Below, piece after piece: positions 56,558 to 64,000 of a DNA stretch of 64,000 nt. The notes beneath the pieces are model-generated. The model saw only the letters and a list, made by a program, of their open reading frames with translations, was not told the DNA's origin and made no database searches. Source of the stretch: Clostridiales bacterium (GTDB taxonomy: Bacteria; Bacillota; Clostridia; Oscillospirales; Oscillospiraceae); the NCBI GenBank assembly GCA_029265405.1, contig JAJUJI010000014.1, positions 1-64,000 of the forward strand, given 5' to 3'. Within the stretch, counting starts at the first letter, position 1. The number at the start of each line of letters is the position of its first letter. A program made the position numbers and the translations under genes.

Positions 56558-59515
56558 ATGCTTATTCTACAGCATATAACCAAGGATTACAAGCTGGGCG
56601 ACACGGTCGTCAACGCCCTGCGCGGCATCGACCTGAGCTTCCGCAAAAGCGAATTCGTGGCCGTGCTTGGCCCCTCAGGCTGCGGCAAAACGACTCTTTT
56701 GAACATTATAGGCGGCCTCGACAGATACACGGACGGAGATCTCTCCATCAACGGCAAATCCACTAAGGACTTTACCGACGCCGACTGGGACAGCTATCGC
56801 AACCGCTCCGTAGGCTTCGTATTCCAGTCCTACAATCTTATATCGCACCAGACTGTGCTTTCAAACGTGGAGCTGGCTCTTACCCTTTCCGGGGTAGGCA
56901 AGGCCGAGCGCCGGAGAAGGGCTAGGGAGGTGCTGGAGAGGGTGGGGCTCGGCGACCAGCTATACAAAAAGCCCAACCAGATGTCCGGCGGCCAGATGCA
57001 GCGCGTGGCGATAGCCAGAGCCCTTATCAACGACCCCGACATCCTGCTTGCCGACGAGCCCACGGGCGCTCTCGACACCGAAACAAGCCTTCAGATAATG
57101 GAGATATTGAAGGAGATATCCAAGGACAGGCTGGTCGTCATGGTAACCCACAATCCCGACCTGGCCGACGCCTATGCCACACGCATAGTGCGGCTGCTGG
57201 ACGGGGTCATAGTCGGAGACAGCGACCCTTTCAACGAGCACACGATCCAGCCCGTGACGGGCGGCAAGCCGCCCAAAAAGGCGGCCCGGACCCGGAAAAA
57301 AACCTCGATGTCCTTCGCCACGGCGCTATCCCTGTCCCTGAACAACCTTATGACAAAAAAAACGCGAACGTTTTTAACCGCCTTCGCCGGCAGCATAGGC
57401 ATCATAGGCATAGCGCTGATTCTTTCCCTCTCAAACGGCATACAGAGCTATATCGACAGGGTGCAGGAGGATACGCTTTCGACCTATCCTCTGACCATAT
57501 CGGCTGAAACCGTGGACATCTCGGGCCTGCTCTCCTCCTTCAGGGAAGCGCGCGGCGGCAAGGTTGAGCACGGCCTCGACGCCGTATATTCAAGCTCCGT
57601 CATGGAACGGCTGCTCGACTCCATGCTCAATTTAGATACGCATAAGAACGACCTTGCCTCCTTCCTCTCTTACCTCAACAGCGAGGAGAGCGGAGCCTCC
57701 GAGCATATCAGCGGCATCCAATACAAATACGACGCGCCGCTTAATATCTATGCTTCCGATACAACCGACGGCGTCGTAAAGGTCAACCCCAGCCCGGTCA
57801 TGGAGGAGCTGATGGGCACCTTCTACAATACCGACACGCTGTCGGGCATGTCCATATCGCCTTATTCCAGCATGCCCGAGGCCTGGGAGGAGCTGCTGGA
57901 CAACGAGGCGCTGATGAGGAGCCAATACGACGTCATAGCCGGAGTCTGGCCGCAAAAATACGACGAAGTCGTCCTCATAGTAGACAAGAACAACGAGATA
58001 AGCGATCTCTTCCTCTATTCCCTGGGCTTGAAGGACAGGAGCGAGCTTGATGCGTTAATGAAAGCCTCGCTTGGAGGAAAGGAAGTAAAGACGGATATCC
58101 AGTCCTGGAGCTACGGCGAGCTGCTCGGCAAGACCTTCAAGCTTGTCCTCCCCACCGACTGCTACCAATACGACAGCGATACAGGACTATGGAAGGATAT
58201 GACCGGCAACGAAAGCTATATGAAGTATATAGTGGACAACGGAATGGATATAAAGATCGTAGGCATCATACGGCCCAGCGAAAACGCGGCCGCCTCCGCC
58301 ATGACCGGCGCCATAGGCTACACAAGCGAGCTGTCGAGGTATTACCTTGACGCCATATCTAGCAGCCAGATCGTTAAACAGCAGCTTGCGGAGCCGGATA
58401 CCGACGTTTTTACGGGCCTTCCTTTTGACGGGGGCGGCAAGGAGCCTCTCGGCGACGCCGAAAAAGCAGCCGCATTTAAAAAATACTGCTCCGGCCTGAC
58501 CGAGGCCGAAAAAGCGTCGCTCTATAAGGAAGCGGTTTCAACGGCTCCGGAGGATGAGATAGCCGCCCTGGCGGAACGGCAGCTTTCCGGAATGACACGC
58601 GCGGACATGGAAGCCTCTCTTACCGCGCAGGCAGTGCGGCAGATGGGAATGGAGGAGGAAAAGGTCGCTTCCTATTTCAAGGGCATGAGCGACAAGGAGC
58701 TGTACTCGTATATGAAGAAGGCGCTGGTCCAGTCCCTTGCGGAGAAGTACGCCACCGAAGCCGCGCGGAGGCTCGAGGGCTTAAGCGACGAGCAGGCCGC
58801 CGCCGAATTCGAGGCCTATATCGCCTCGCTTGACGAAAGGGCCCTGGCCGGCCTTTACGACAGCCATGCCGCAGGCGCGGTTTCCTCTTCGACATATGAG
58901 GGGAACCTTAAAAAGCTGGGCTACAACGACATGAGCGTTCCATCCTCCATCGATATTTACGCGGCCACCTTTGAGGACAAGGACGCCATTGTGGATATAA
59001 TAAAAAGCTACAACTCCAAGATGGAGGCCGAGGGGCGCGAGGAGTCCGTAATTCATTATACGGACTACGTGGGCCTGCTGATGAGCTCGATCACCACCAT
59101 CATCAACGCCATCTCCTATGTTCTTGTGGCCTTCGTTTCGATATCGCTGGTAGTCTCGTCGATAATGATAGGCATCATAACCTATATCTCCGTGCTTGAG
59201 CGCACAAAGGAAATCGGCATACTAAGAAGCATAGGCGCGTCAAAAAGGGACATAGCCCGCGTATTCAACGCCGAAACTTTGAGCATAGGCTTCGGTTCCG
59301 GCATATTCGGCATAGGCCTCACCCTGCTGCTGACTGTTCCCTTAAATGTCATAATAAGAAGGCTTACGGGCATACCCTACCTCGGCGCGGAGCTTCCGGC
59401 CGCAGCCGGCGCAATACTTGTTTTGATAAGCATGCTGCTGACCTTCATAGCGGGCCTTATACCCTCGCGCATAGCAGCGCGGCGCGACCCGGTGGTGGCC
59501 CTGCGCACCGAATAG
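56558..59515 (+). CDS. ABC transporter ATPase-permease fusion (MacB/FtsX-type)
   Basis: The protein has 985 residues from the ATG at 56558, with AAGGAGAG upstream. Residues 1-225 form the ATPase: Walker A GPSGCGKTTLLN near 40, signature MSGGQMQRVAIARAL, Walker B DILLADEPTGALD. A membrane segment follows near 270-290, then about 550 residues outside the membrane, partly made of repeated short helical units rich in Ala, Glu and Lys (roughly 630-780). The C-terminal FtsX-type permease has three membrane segments (SSITTIINAISYVLVAF..., KEIGILRSIGASKRDIARVF). Such MacB-like pumps use mechanotransmission for peptide or antibiotic export or envelope tasks. The divergent two-component system probably controls it. 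Confidence 0.92.
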   Translation: MLILQHITKDYKLGDTVVNALRGIDLSFRKSEFVAVLGPSGCGKTTLLNIIGGLDRYTDGDLSINGKSTKDFTDADWDSYRNRSVGFVFQSYNLISHQTVLSNVELALTLSGVGKAERRRRAREVLERVGLGDQLYKKPNQMSGGQMQRVAIARALINDPDILLADEPTGALDTETSLQIMEILKEISKDRLVVMVTHNPDLADAYATRIVRLLDGVIVGDSDPFNEHTIQPVTGGKPPKKAARTRKKTSMSFATALSLSLNNLMTKKTRTFLTAFAGSIGIIGIALILSLSNGIQSYIDRVQEDTLSTYPLTISAETVDISGLLSSFREARGGKVEHGLDAVYSSSVMERLLDSMLNLDTHKNDLASFLSYLNSEESGASEHISGIQYKYDAPLNIYASDTTDGVVKVNPSPVMEELMGTFYNTDTLSGMSISPYSSMPEAWEELLDNEALMRSQYDVIAGVWPQKYDEVVLIVDKNNEISDLFLYSLGLKDRSELDALMKASLGGKEVKTDIQSWSYGELLGKTFKLVLPTDCYQYDSDTGLWKDMTGNESYMKYIVDNGMDIKIVGIIRPSENAAASAMTGAIGYTSELSRYYLDAISSSQIVKQQLAEPDTDVFTGLPFDGGGKEPLGDAEKAAAFKKYCSGLTEAEKASLYKEAVSTAPEDEIAALAERQLSGMTRADMEASLTAQAVRQMGMEEEKVASYFKGMSDKELYSYMKKALVQSLAEKYATEAARRLEGLSDEQAAAEFEAYIASLDERALAGLYDSHAAGAVSSSTYEGNLKKLGYNDMSVPSSIDIYAATFEDKDAIVDIIKSYNSKMEAEGREESVIHYTDYVGLLMSSITTIINAISYVLVAFVSISLVVSSIMIGIITYISVLERTKEIGILRSIGASKRDIARVFNAETLSIGFGSGIFGIGLTLLLTVPLNVIIRRLTGIPYLGAELPAAAGAILVLISMLLTFIAGLIPSRIAARRDPVVALRTE

Positions 59516-59540
59516 GAGGCGGAGAGTCAAGGCTTATCGC

Positions 59541-59578
59541 GGAGGAAGCGGGCGCAAGCCCGCTTCTTCCATTTTTTT
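59541..59578 (+). terminator. Terminator of the ABC transporter gene
   Basis: A 13-bp stem with one G-T pair (59541-59553 with 59558-59570), a GCAA loop and an ATTTTTTT tail. Confidence 0.88.
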
Positions 59579-59760
59579 ATCATGCAAGCCCTGCAAATCG
59601 CGCGTTTTTCCGGCAAAAATAGATTGCGGAGCACCGCCGTCAGGCGGCTCTTTCGAACCCATCATTCGGCCTCGGATCCCAAATTGAAATCTGCGGTCGA
59701 TTGCACTACGAAAATACGGCGGCGCAAATGAGCATGATAAGAAAAGGCGAAGGCAAAGGC

Positions 59761-61311
59761 ATGGAAAAGGATTTACCGGTGGAACCCTCCGCTCCGCCGG
59801 CTGAAGAAGCGGCGGCCGGCCTTGAAAATCGGCTGAACGAAAGCATGGAGCGTTTCAGGCAGGCCTTCGGGAACAGCGCGGATCTGGTGATAAACCGCAT
59901 ATTAGACGGCGAGGGCAAGCCCTGCTGCGCCAACGCCTATATCCTTGGCCTTTCCGACGGCGACACGCTTAATTTCATCTCCGGAGAAATAGGCAGATGC
60001 CTGGGCGGCGGCTCAATATCCTTTGAAGGCCTGTTCAGGCGCCTGTCGTGCTTCAGGGCGGCTAAGGACGATCTCGATTTTGAAGGGGCGTGCCGGGAGC
60101 TGCTTTCGGGCAACACGGTATTCATTTCCGGCGAGGCTGAAAGGTTCTGTTCGATAGCGACAAATTCAAACGAGGGCAGGTCCATTACTGAGCCGACGTC
60201 TCAAACCATAATAAAGGGCCCGAAGGACGCCTTCACCGAAAACATCAACAAAAACGTGTTTCTCATAAGAAAACGGATAAAGAGCACCGCCCTTAGAGTG
60301 GAAAACCTGAGCATAGGCAGCGTCACTCATACCAACGTCAGGCTGGTCTACATCGACGGCATAGCCCGGGCCGAAATATTGGGAGACATCCGGAGCAGGC
60401 TTCAAAAAATAGATATAGACTGCGTGCTGGACAGCAATTATATCGAAGAGCTGATCAAAACCAACAAGTATTCCATTTTTCCCTCGGCGCTCAACTCCGA
60501 AAAGCCCGACTCCGTATGCGCTGCCATACTTGAGGGGAGAATCGCCATTTTGGTTGACGGTTCGCCTTATATAGTGACGGCCCCCGCGGTAATGGCCGAG
60601 TTTCTGCAGGCCAGCGAGGATTACTACCACCATTTTGTCATATCCTCCTTTATGCGGGTATTGAGATATATATCGGTTTTCATCACCCTTCTCGTTCCGG
60701 CGCTGTTTGTAACCGTAACCACCTTCCATCAGGAAATAATACCGGCCCCGCTGCTCATAAGCATAGCGGCGCAGCGCGAGGGCGTCCCCTTTCCGGCCTT
60801 TTTCGAGGTGCTGCTGCTTGAGCTGACCTTTGAAATACTAAGGGAGGCGGGCATACGCATGCCAAGGGCCGTTGGCTCCGCGATTTCAATTGTAGGCGCG
60901 CTGGTGCTCGGCCAGGCGGCGGTTGAAGCCGGCCTTATTTCCGCCGCAGTTGTAATCGTAGTTTCCATAACCGCCATAGCCAGCTTCGTAATCACAAATT
61001 ACGCCATGTCCAGCGCCATCAGGCTCCTTAGGTTCGCCTTTATCCTATTTGCGGGGGCGCTGGGCCTTTTCGGCATCACTATCGGTCTTATAATATTATG
61101 CCTGCATTTGTGCAGCCTGAAAAGCGCCACGGTCCCCTACCTGATGCCGTTCAGCCCGGACAGCAGCTCCGGCAAGAAGGACGGCATGATAAGGTTCCCC
61201 TTATTCCGCCTGCGCGAGCGCCCCGACGGAATAAGCGCCTGCAAAACGCCGAGGACTAGCGGCCGAAGCACGCTGGCGCCCGATATCAAAGAAAGGCCGG
61301 AGCTTAAATGA
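59761..61311 (+). CDS. Spore germinant receptor A subunit (GerA/GerKA family)
   Basis: The protein is about 516 residues from the ATG at 59761; upstream in-frame starts at 59701 (TTG) and 59728 are possible but poorly supported. An N-terminal soluble domain of about 290 residues contains the conserved EPTSQTIIKGPKDAFTENINKNVFLIRKRIKS block. Five or so membrane segments follow (VITLLVPALFVTVTTFH region; VGSAISIVGALVLGQAAVEAGLIS is characteristic), then a basic cytoplasmic tail. It is the A subunit of a germinant receptor in the inner spore membrane. First of four genes, overlapping the C-subunit gene by ATGA. Confidence 0.94.
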   Translation: MEKDLPVEPSAPPAEEAAAGLENRLNESMERFRQAFGNSADLVINRILDGEGKPCCANAYILGLSDGDTLNFISGEIGRCLGGGSISFEGLFRRLSCFRAAKDDLDFEGACRELLSGNTVFISGEAERFCSIATNSNEGRSITEPTSQTIIKGPKDAFTENINKNVFLIRKRIKSTALRVENLSIGSVTHTNVRLVYIDGIARAEILGDIRSRLQKIDIDCVLDSNYIEELIKTNKYSIFPSALNSEKPDSVCAAILEGRIAILVDGSPYIVTAPAVMAEFLQASEDYYHHFVISSFMRVLRYISVFITLLVPALFVTVTTFHQEIIPAPLLISIAAQREGVPFPAFFEVLLLELTFEILREAGIRMPRAVGSAISIVGALVLGQAAVEAGLISAAVVIVVSITAIASFVITNYAMSSAIRLLRFAFILFAGALGLFGITIGLIILCLHLCSLKSATVPYLMPFSPDSSSGKKDGMIRFPLFRLRERPDGISACKTPRTSGRSTLAPDIKERPELK

Positions 61312-62513
61312 GAGGAAGCGTGCTGAAACGCGGCCTGTGCCTTCTGATAATCCTGGCATGCCTGCCGCTTGCGGGCTGCTGGAGCAGCCATGAGGTAAAT
61401 ACCCTGGCCATATGCTCGGCTCTGGGGATAGACAAAACGGCCGACGGCTATCTGGTGACGGAGCAGGTCATAAACCCCAAGGCCGTGGCCTCCACCAAGG
61501 CCATGAATCAGGCGCCGGTGGTCGTTTACGACGGCGCGGGCGAGAGCATCGACGGCGCCATCAATTATCTGCTGCTCAAGGCCTCCAGGCTTATATACAA
61601 CACCCATTTGAGGATGGTCGTTTTCGGGGAGGACGTGGCCAGGGAGGGGATTGGGGAGTTTTTCAATTATTTCATGCGAAGCTATGAATACCGCACCGAC
61701 TTTTTTTGCGCGGTTGCCAAGGGCTCTTCTGCAAAGGACATCCTATGCACGCTGACGCCGCTTGAATCCATCCCCGCTGTGGAGCTGTTCACCATGCTCA
61801 AGCGTTCCTCCGAAGAAATAGGCGTAACCAGGGCAATGAAGGTTATCGACCTGGTAAATTCCCTTTCCTCCGAGGGCGTCAATCCCGTGCTGACGGGAGT
61901 CGAAATAAGCCGCGAGGGCGAAAAATCAAACGATATCGACGTTTTAAAGCTCAGCGAAAATTTCGAAAAATTAAAGTTTTGCGGCCTTGCGGCATTCAAG
62001 GGAGACAGGCTGGCCGGCTGGCTTACCGAGGAGGAAAGCAAGGGCTACGGCTATATCGCCGGAAAAATCAAGGGTTCGCTTGAAATCGTGCGCTGCGGCG
62101 AAAAGTCAGAAATCAATTGCAACATCCTTTCGTCCAAGGCGAAAATAAAGGCGGACACAGCCGGCGGCAAGCCGTCCGTCGCCGTGGAAATCGCGGTCAA
62201 ATACGCCGTTTCGGGGACAAAAGGCGGTTTCGACATAACGGAGAAGCAAAACATCAAGCGCATGAACAGAGCCCTGGAAAACAAAATCAAAAGGATTTGC
62301 GCGGCGGCCCTATCAAAAGCCCAGGGCAAGCTGCAAACCGATATCTTCGGCTTCGGCGAAGCTGTCCACAGGAAAGACCCTTCCTATTGGAATGCCGTTA
62401 AAGACGACTGGGAGGGCGTTTACAGGTCCATGCCGGTCAGGGTCGGCGTCAAGGCCGAGCTGGTAAGCATAGGCGAGATCACTAAGCCCGTTTATTCGAG
62501 TAAAAAAGGATAG
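61308..62513 (+). CDS. Spore germinant receptor C subunit lipoprotein (GerC family)
   Basis: A 401-residue lipoprotein. A signal peptide ends in the lipobox LPLAGC (Cys near residue 24) followed by WSSHEVNTLAICSALGID, the typical GerC N-terminus. The rest matches the three-domain GerC fold, with the LKASRLIYNTHLRMVVFGED block near 95 and a C-terminal domain ending YSSKKG. It would be lipidated at the outer face of the spore inner membrane after cleavage by LspA. The start codon overlaps the A-subunit stop. Confidence 0.94.
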   Translation: MRGSVLKRGLCLLIILACLPLAGCWSSHEVNTLAICSALGIDKTADGYLVTEQVINPKAVASTKAMNQAPVVVYDGAGESIDGAINYLLLKASRLIYNTHLRMVVFGEDVAREGIGEFFNYFMRSYEYRTDFFCAVAKGSSAKDILCTLTPLESIPAVELFTMLKRSSEEIGVTRAMKVIDLVNSLSSEGVNPVLTGVEISREGEKSNDIDVLKLSENFEKLKFCGLAAFKGDRLAGWLTEEESKGYGYIAGKIKGSLEIVRCGEKSEINCNILSSKAKIKADTAGGKPSVAVEIAVKYAVSGTKGGFDITEKQNIKRMNRALENKIKRICAAALSKAQGKLQTDIFGFGEAVHRKDPSYWNAVKDDWEGVYRSMPVRVGVKAELVSIGEITKPVYSSKKG

Positions 62514-62520
62514 ATGACAG

Positions 62521-62766
62521 ATGACCGCGGTTAGCTTGATAGCTTTAGCCGCCTTCGGCTCCGTTCTCTGCATAATAGAGATTCCAAAAATGCTCAAAGC
62601 CGGCCTGCGCAAAGAACTGATTGTTTTTTTGCTGCTTTTGGCGGCGGGTACGGCTCTTGCCGTAATGAAGCTTTTCAGTATAGGCATACCCAACCCCACC
62701 GACTTTTTAGTATGGGTGTATTCTCCCGTTTCGGGCATAATGAAATGGCTGTCCAAAAGCCAATAG
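62521..62766 (+). CDS. Small two-TM germinant receptor D-type subunit
   Basis: An 81-residue protein with two predicted membrane segments (about residues 3-22 and 33-52) and a short C-terminus. It lies between the C and B subunit genes of the receptor operon, 7 and 9 bases from its neighbours. Small two-segment D proteins that modulate germinant receptors are known in Bacillus; the size, topology and place agree. The assignment rests on these features rather than on a sequence motif. Confidence 0.7.
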   Translation: MTAVSLIALAAFGSVLCIIEIPKMLKAGLRKELIVFLLLLAAGTALAVMKLFSIGIPNPTDFLVWVYSPVSGIMKWLSKSQ

Positions 62767-62775
62767 GAGAAGCGC

Positions 62776-63879
62776 ATGGAAAAAAAGTATATATCCGGCC
62801 ATCAGCTTTTTACTTTATTTGCTCTTTCTTCACTGGGCGGCTCCGTCATAGTGGCTTCCTCCCCGATGGCAGCCGTAGCCAAGCAGGACGCGTGGCTGGG
62901 CGCGCTTGTCAGCGCCGCATACGGCATGTGCGTAATCCTCATGTTTTACTTCATCGGTAGCCGCCACCCCGGCCTGACTTTGATAGGAATATTAAGGCAG
63001 GTGCTCGGAAAGTGGCTCGGTACGCTTTTCGCCGTCTGCTACGTATTATTTTTTTTGCTGCTGTCCACAAATTTGCCATGGTATATCATGGATTTCATGG
63101 GCCATGTCATGCACGAAACTCCGCAATACGCCATCAGCCTGCCTTTGGTGCTCGGTTTTGCCATAGCGGTGCTTTACGGAATAGAGGTCATTGCCCGCGC
63201 CTCCGAAATACTGATCAAATTCGTGACTTTTATTTTTCTCGCCTCTATTCTTATGGTTCTTCCCAATATCAAGCCAGACAACCTTCTTCCTGTCCTTGAA
63301 GGCGGCATAGTACCCGTCCTTAAAAGCTCCGTCTTCTTATCAGTCTACGTCACCTTCCCTATGGTCAGCTTTCTTATGATATTTCCCGTAAACATGGAAG
63401 ACGTCTTCGGCGCAAAAAAACCGCTGCTGAAGGGCTTTTTATGGTCAAACTCGGTGGCTTTCATATCTATTCTCATATCGTTGCTCGTGCTGGGAAGCGG
63501 AATCGTGTCGAAGACAAAATACCCTACGTTTTTGCTTTTAAAAGAAATTAACCTTTTGGATATTTTTACGCGTATTGAGTATTTTATATCCGTTCTATGG
63601 ATAATCACCGAATTTGTCGTGGGCGCGCTGTTTTTCTATTCGGGAGCCGCCGGCCTGTCCGAGCTGCTCAAGCTCAAGGACGGGAATAAAATTGTGCTTC
63701 CGCTTGCTCTCATAGTGTTCATTATGAGCGGGGTCGTCTTTCCCAGCGACGTATTCAACATGAACTGGCTGAGGCTGGGCTGGATGCCCTTGAGCATAAC
63801 GATGGGACTGATACTGCCGCTTCTCGTTTTGGCTGTGTATGGCGGCAAAAAAGCCGTCTGGCTTATTTGGGGCAAGTGA
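62776..63879 (+). CDS. Spore germinant receptor B subunit (GerB family, APC-type)
   Basis: A 367-residue membrane protein with 10 hydrophobic segments, a member of the amino acid/polyamine/organocation superfamily as seen in GerAB/GerKB. The N-terminus (ISGHQLFTLFALSSLGGSVIVASSPMAAVAKQDAWLGALVS) is typical of the family. It binds or conducts the germinant signal in the receptor complex. AGGAG precedes the ATG by 6 bases. It is the last gene of the operon; the order A-C-D-B is less common than A-B-C. Confidence 0.93.
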   Translation: MEKKYISGHQLFTLFALSSLGGSVIVASSPMAAVAKQDAWLGALVSAAYGMCVILMFYFIGSRHPGLTLIGILRQVLGKWLGTLFAVCYVLFFLLLSTNLPWYIMDFMGHVMHETPQYAISLPLVLGFAIAVLYGIEVIARASEILIKFVTFIFLASILMVLPNIKPDNLLPVLEGGIVPVLKSSVFLSVYVTFPMVSFLMIFPVNMEDVFGAKKPLLKGFLWSNSVAFISILISLLVLGSGIVSKTKYPTFLLLKEINLLDIFTRIEYFISVLWIITEFVVGALFFYSGAAGLSELLKLKDGNKIVLPLALIVFIMSGVVFPSDVFNMNWLRLGWMPLSITMGLILPLLVLAVYGGKKAVWLIWGK

Positions 63880-63880
63880 A

Positions 63881-63910
63881 GACCGGCGCATCCATGCGGA
63901 AGCGCCGGTC
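63881..63910. repeat. Inverted repeat after the ger operon
   Basis: A 9-bp GC stem (63881-63889 with 63902-63910) extended by TCC/GGA pairs inside. There is no T-run, but it sits between convergent genes and is the likely end of the ger transcript. Confidence 0.5.
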
Positions 63911-63923
63911 CTATTATGTCGGC

Positions 63924-64000
63924 TTATTTCACCTTCTGGGGCATGGTCCACGCGCAATGGTCGGTATGCAGCAGATGGTGGGACTTGTGGCCCAGCGGCT
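63924..64000 (-). CDS. Partial CDS at right edge, C-terminal fragment
   Basis: An open frame enters from the right edge and stops with TAA at 63924. Its 24 visible residues are His-rich and end TDHCAWTMPQKVK. The frame is convergent with the ger operon and ends just past the hairpin at 63881-63910, as a real gene would. The family was not recognised. Confidence 0.45.
   Translation of the reverse strand, partial: PLGHKSHHLLHTDHCAWTMPQKVK

Noticed and set aside
59579-59760. Sigma-G promoter of the ger operon
   Set aside because: GCATG-like and CATNNTA-like pieces occur, but none has the right spacing, so no call was made.

Overview
The window reads as a chromosomal segment of a GC-rich, anaerobic, endospore-forming Clostridia-type Firmicute. 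The evidence is a GerA-type germinant-receptor operon, a DivIVA/SepF division cluster next to ileS-lspA-rluD, Hfq beside MiaA, PyrR, a T-box leader, an oxygen-sensitive glycyl radical enzyme, and a ferredoxin-fused Etf typical of electron-bifurcating anaerobes. Intergenic terminators and sigma-A-type promoters are of Firmicute type. No rRNA, tRNA, CRISPR array or insertion sequence was recognised.

Layout. 1-2950: an AT-richer segment with a three-Cys Gp37/Gp68-like (DUF5131) protein and a HEPN-like protein, closed by a strong terminator; it looks acquired and is a candidate genetic-conflict module. 3039-9035 (minus): acyl-CoA synthetase, E2-like acyltransferase, HAD phosphatase and a glycyl radical enzyme without an adjacent activase. 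9208-10696 (plus): MBL-fold hydrolase and a lone pyrR. 10811-13129 (minus): membrane GGDEF-EAL protein. 13445: Noc/ParB-like protein. 14256-25534 (minus): housekeeping run with rluD, lspA, ileS, divIVA, sepF, yggS, a HlyD-like protein, hfq, miaA, a DUF711 protein, an ACT protein and a YfbR-like nucleotidase. 25653-30088: tadA, a CBS protein, an LTA-synthase-like enzyme, a cupin and mobA.

30446-36822 (plus) is a five-gene operon of acyl-CoA dehydrogenase, EtfB, ferredoxin-EtfA, CoA ligase and class I CoA transferase. It carries the same kinds of functions as the caffeate-reduction (car) genes of Acetobacterium. 36963-44772 holds an HD-GYP-like protein, a UroD-like protein, a PHP/esterase/DUF1015 operon, a MATE exporter with a structured leader, and an SH3b membrane protein. 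44829-51784 holds a cupin, an enoate-reductase-like flavoenzyme, and a T-box-controlled unit. That unit encodes an isopropylmalate-synthase-like protein lacking its metal-binding residues, followed by a TIM-barrel/acyl-CoA-synthetase fusion.

51926-59515 has an AraC regulator, an SPFH/ribbon-helix-helix pair behind a long palindrome, a zinc-ribbon protein, and a two-component system divergent from a large ABC transporter. 59761-63879 is a four-gene germinant-receptor operon (A, C, D, B). Partial genes lie at both window edges.

The strongest leads are the leucine-type T-box in front of a catalytically degenerate LeuA-like protein, the isomerase-ligase fusion, the bifurcating acyl-CoA reductase operon, and the DUF5131-HEPN pair.
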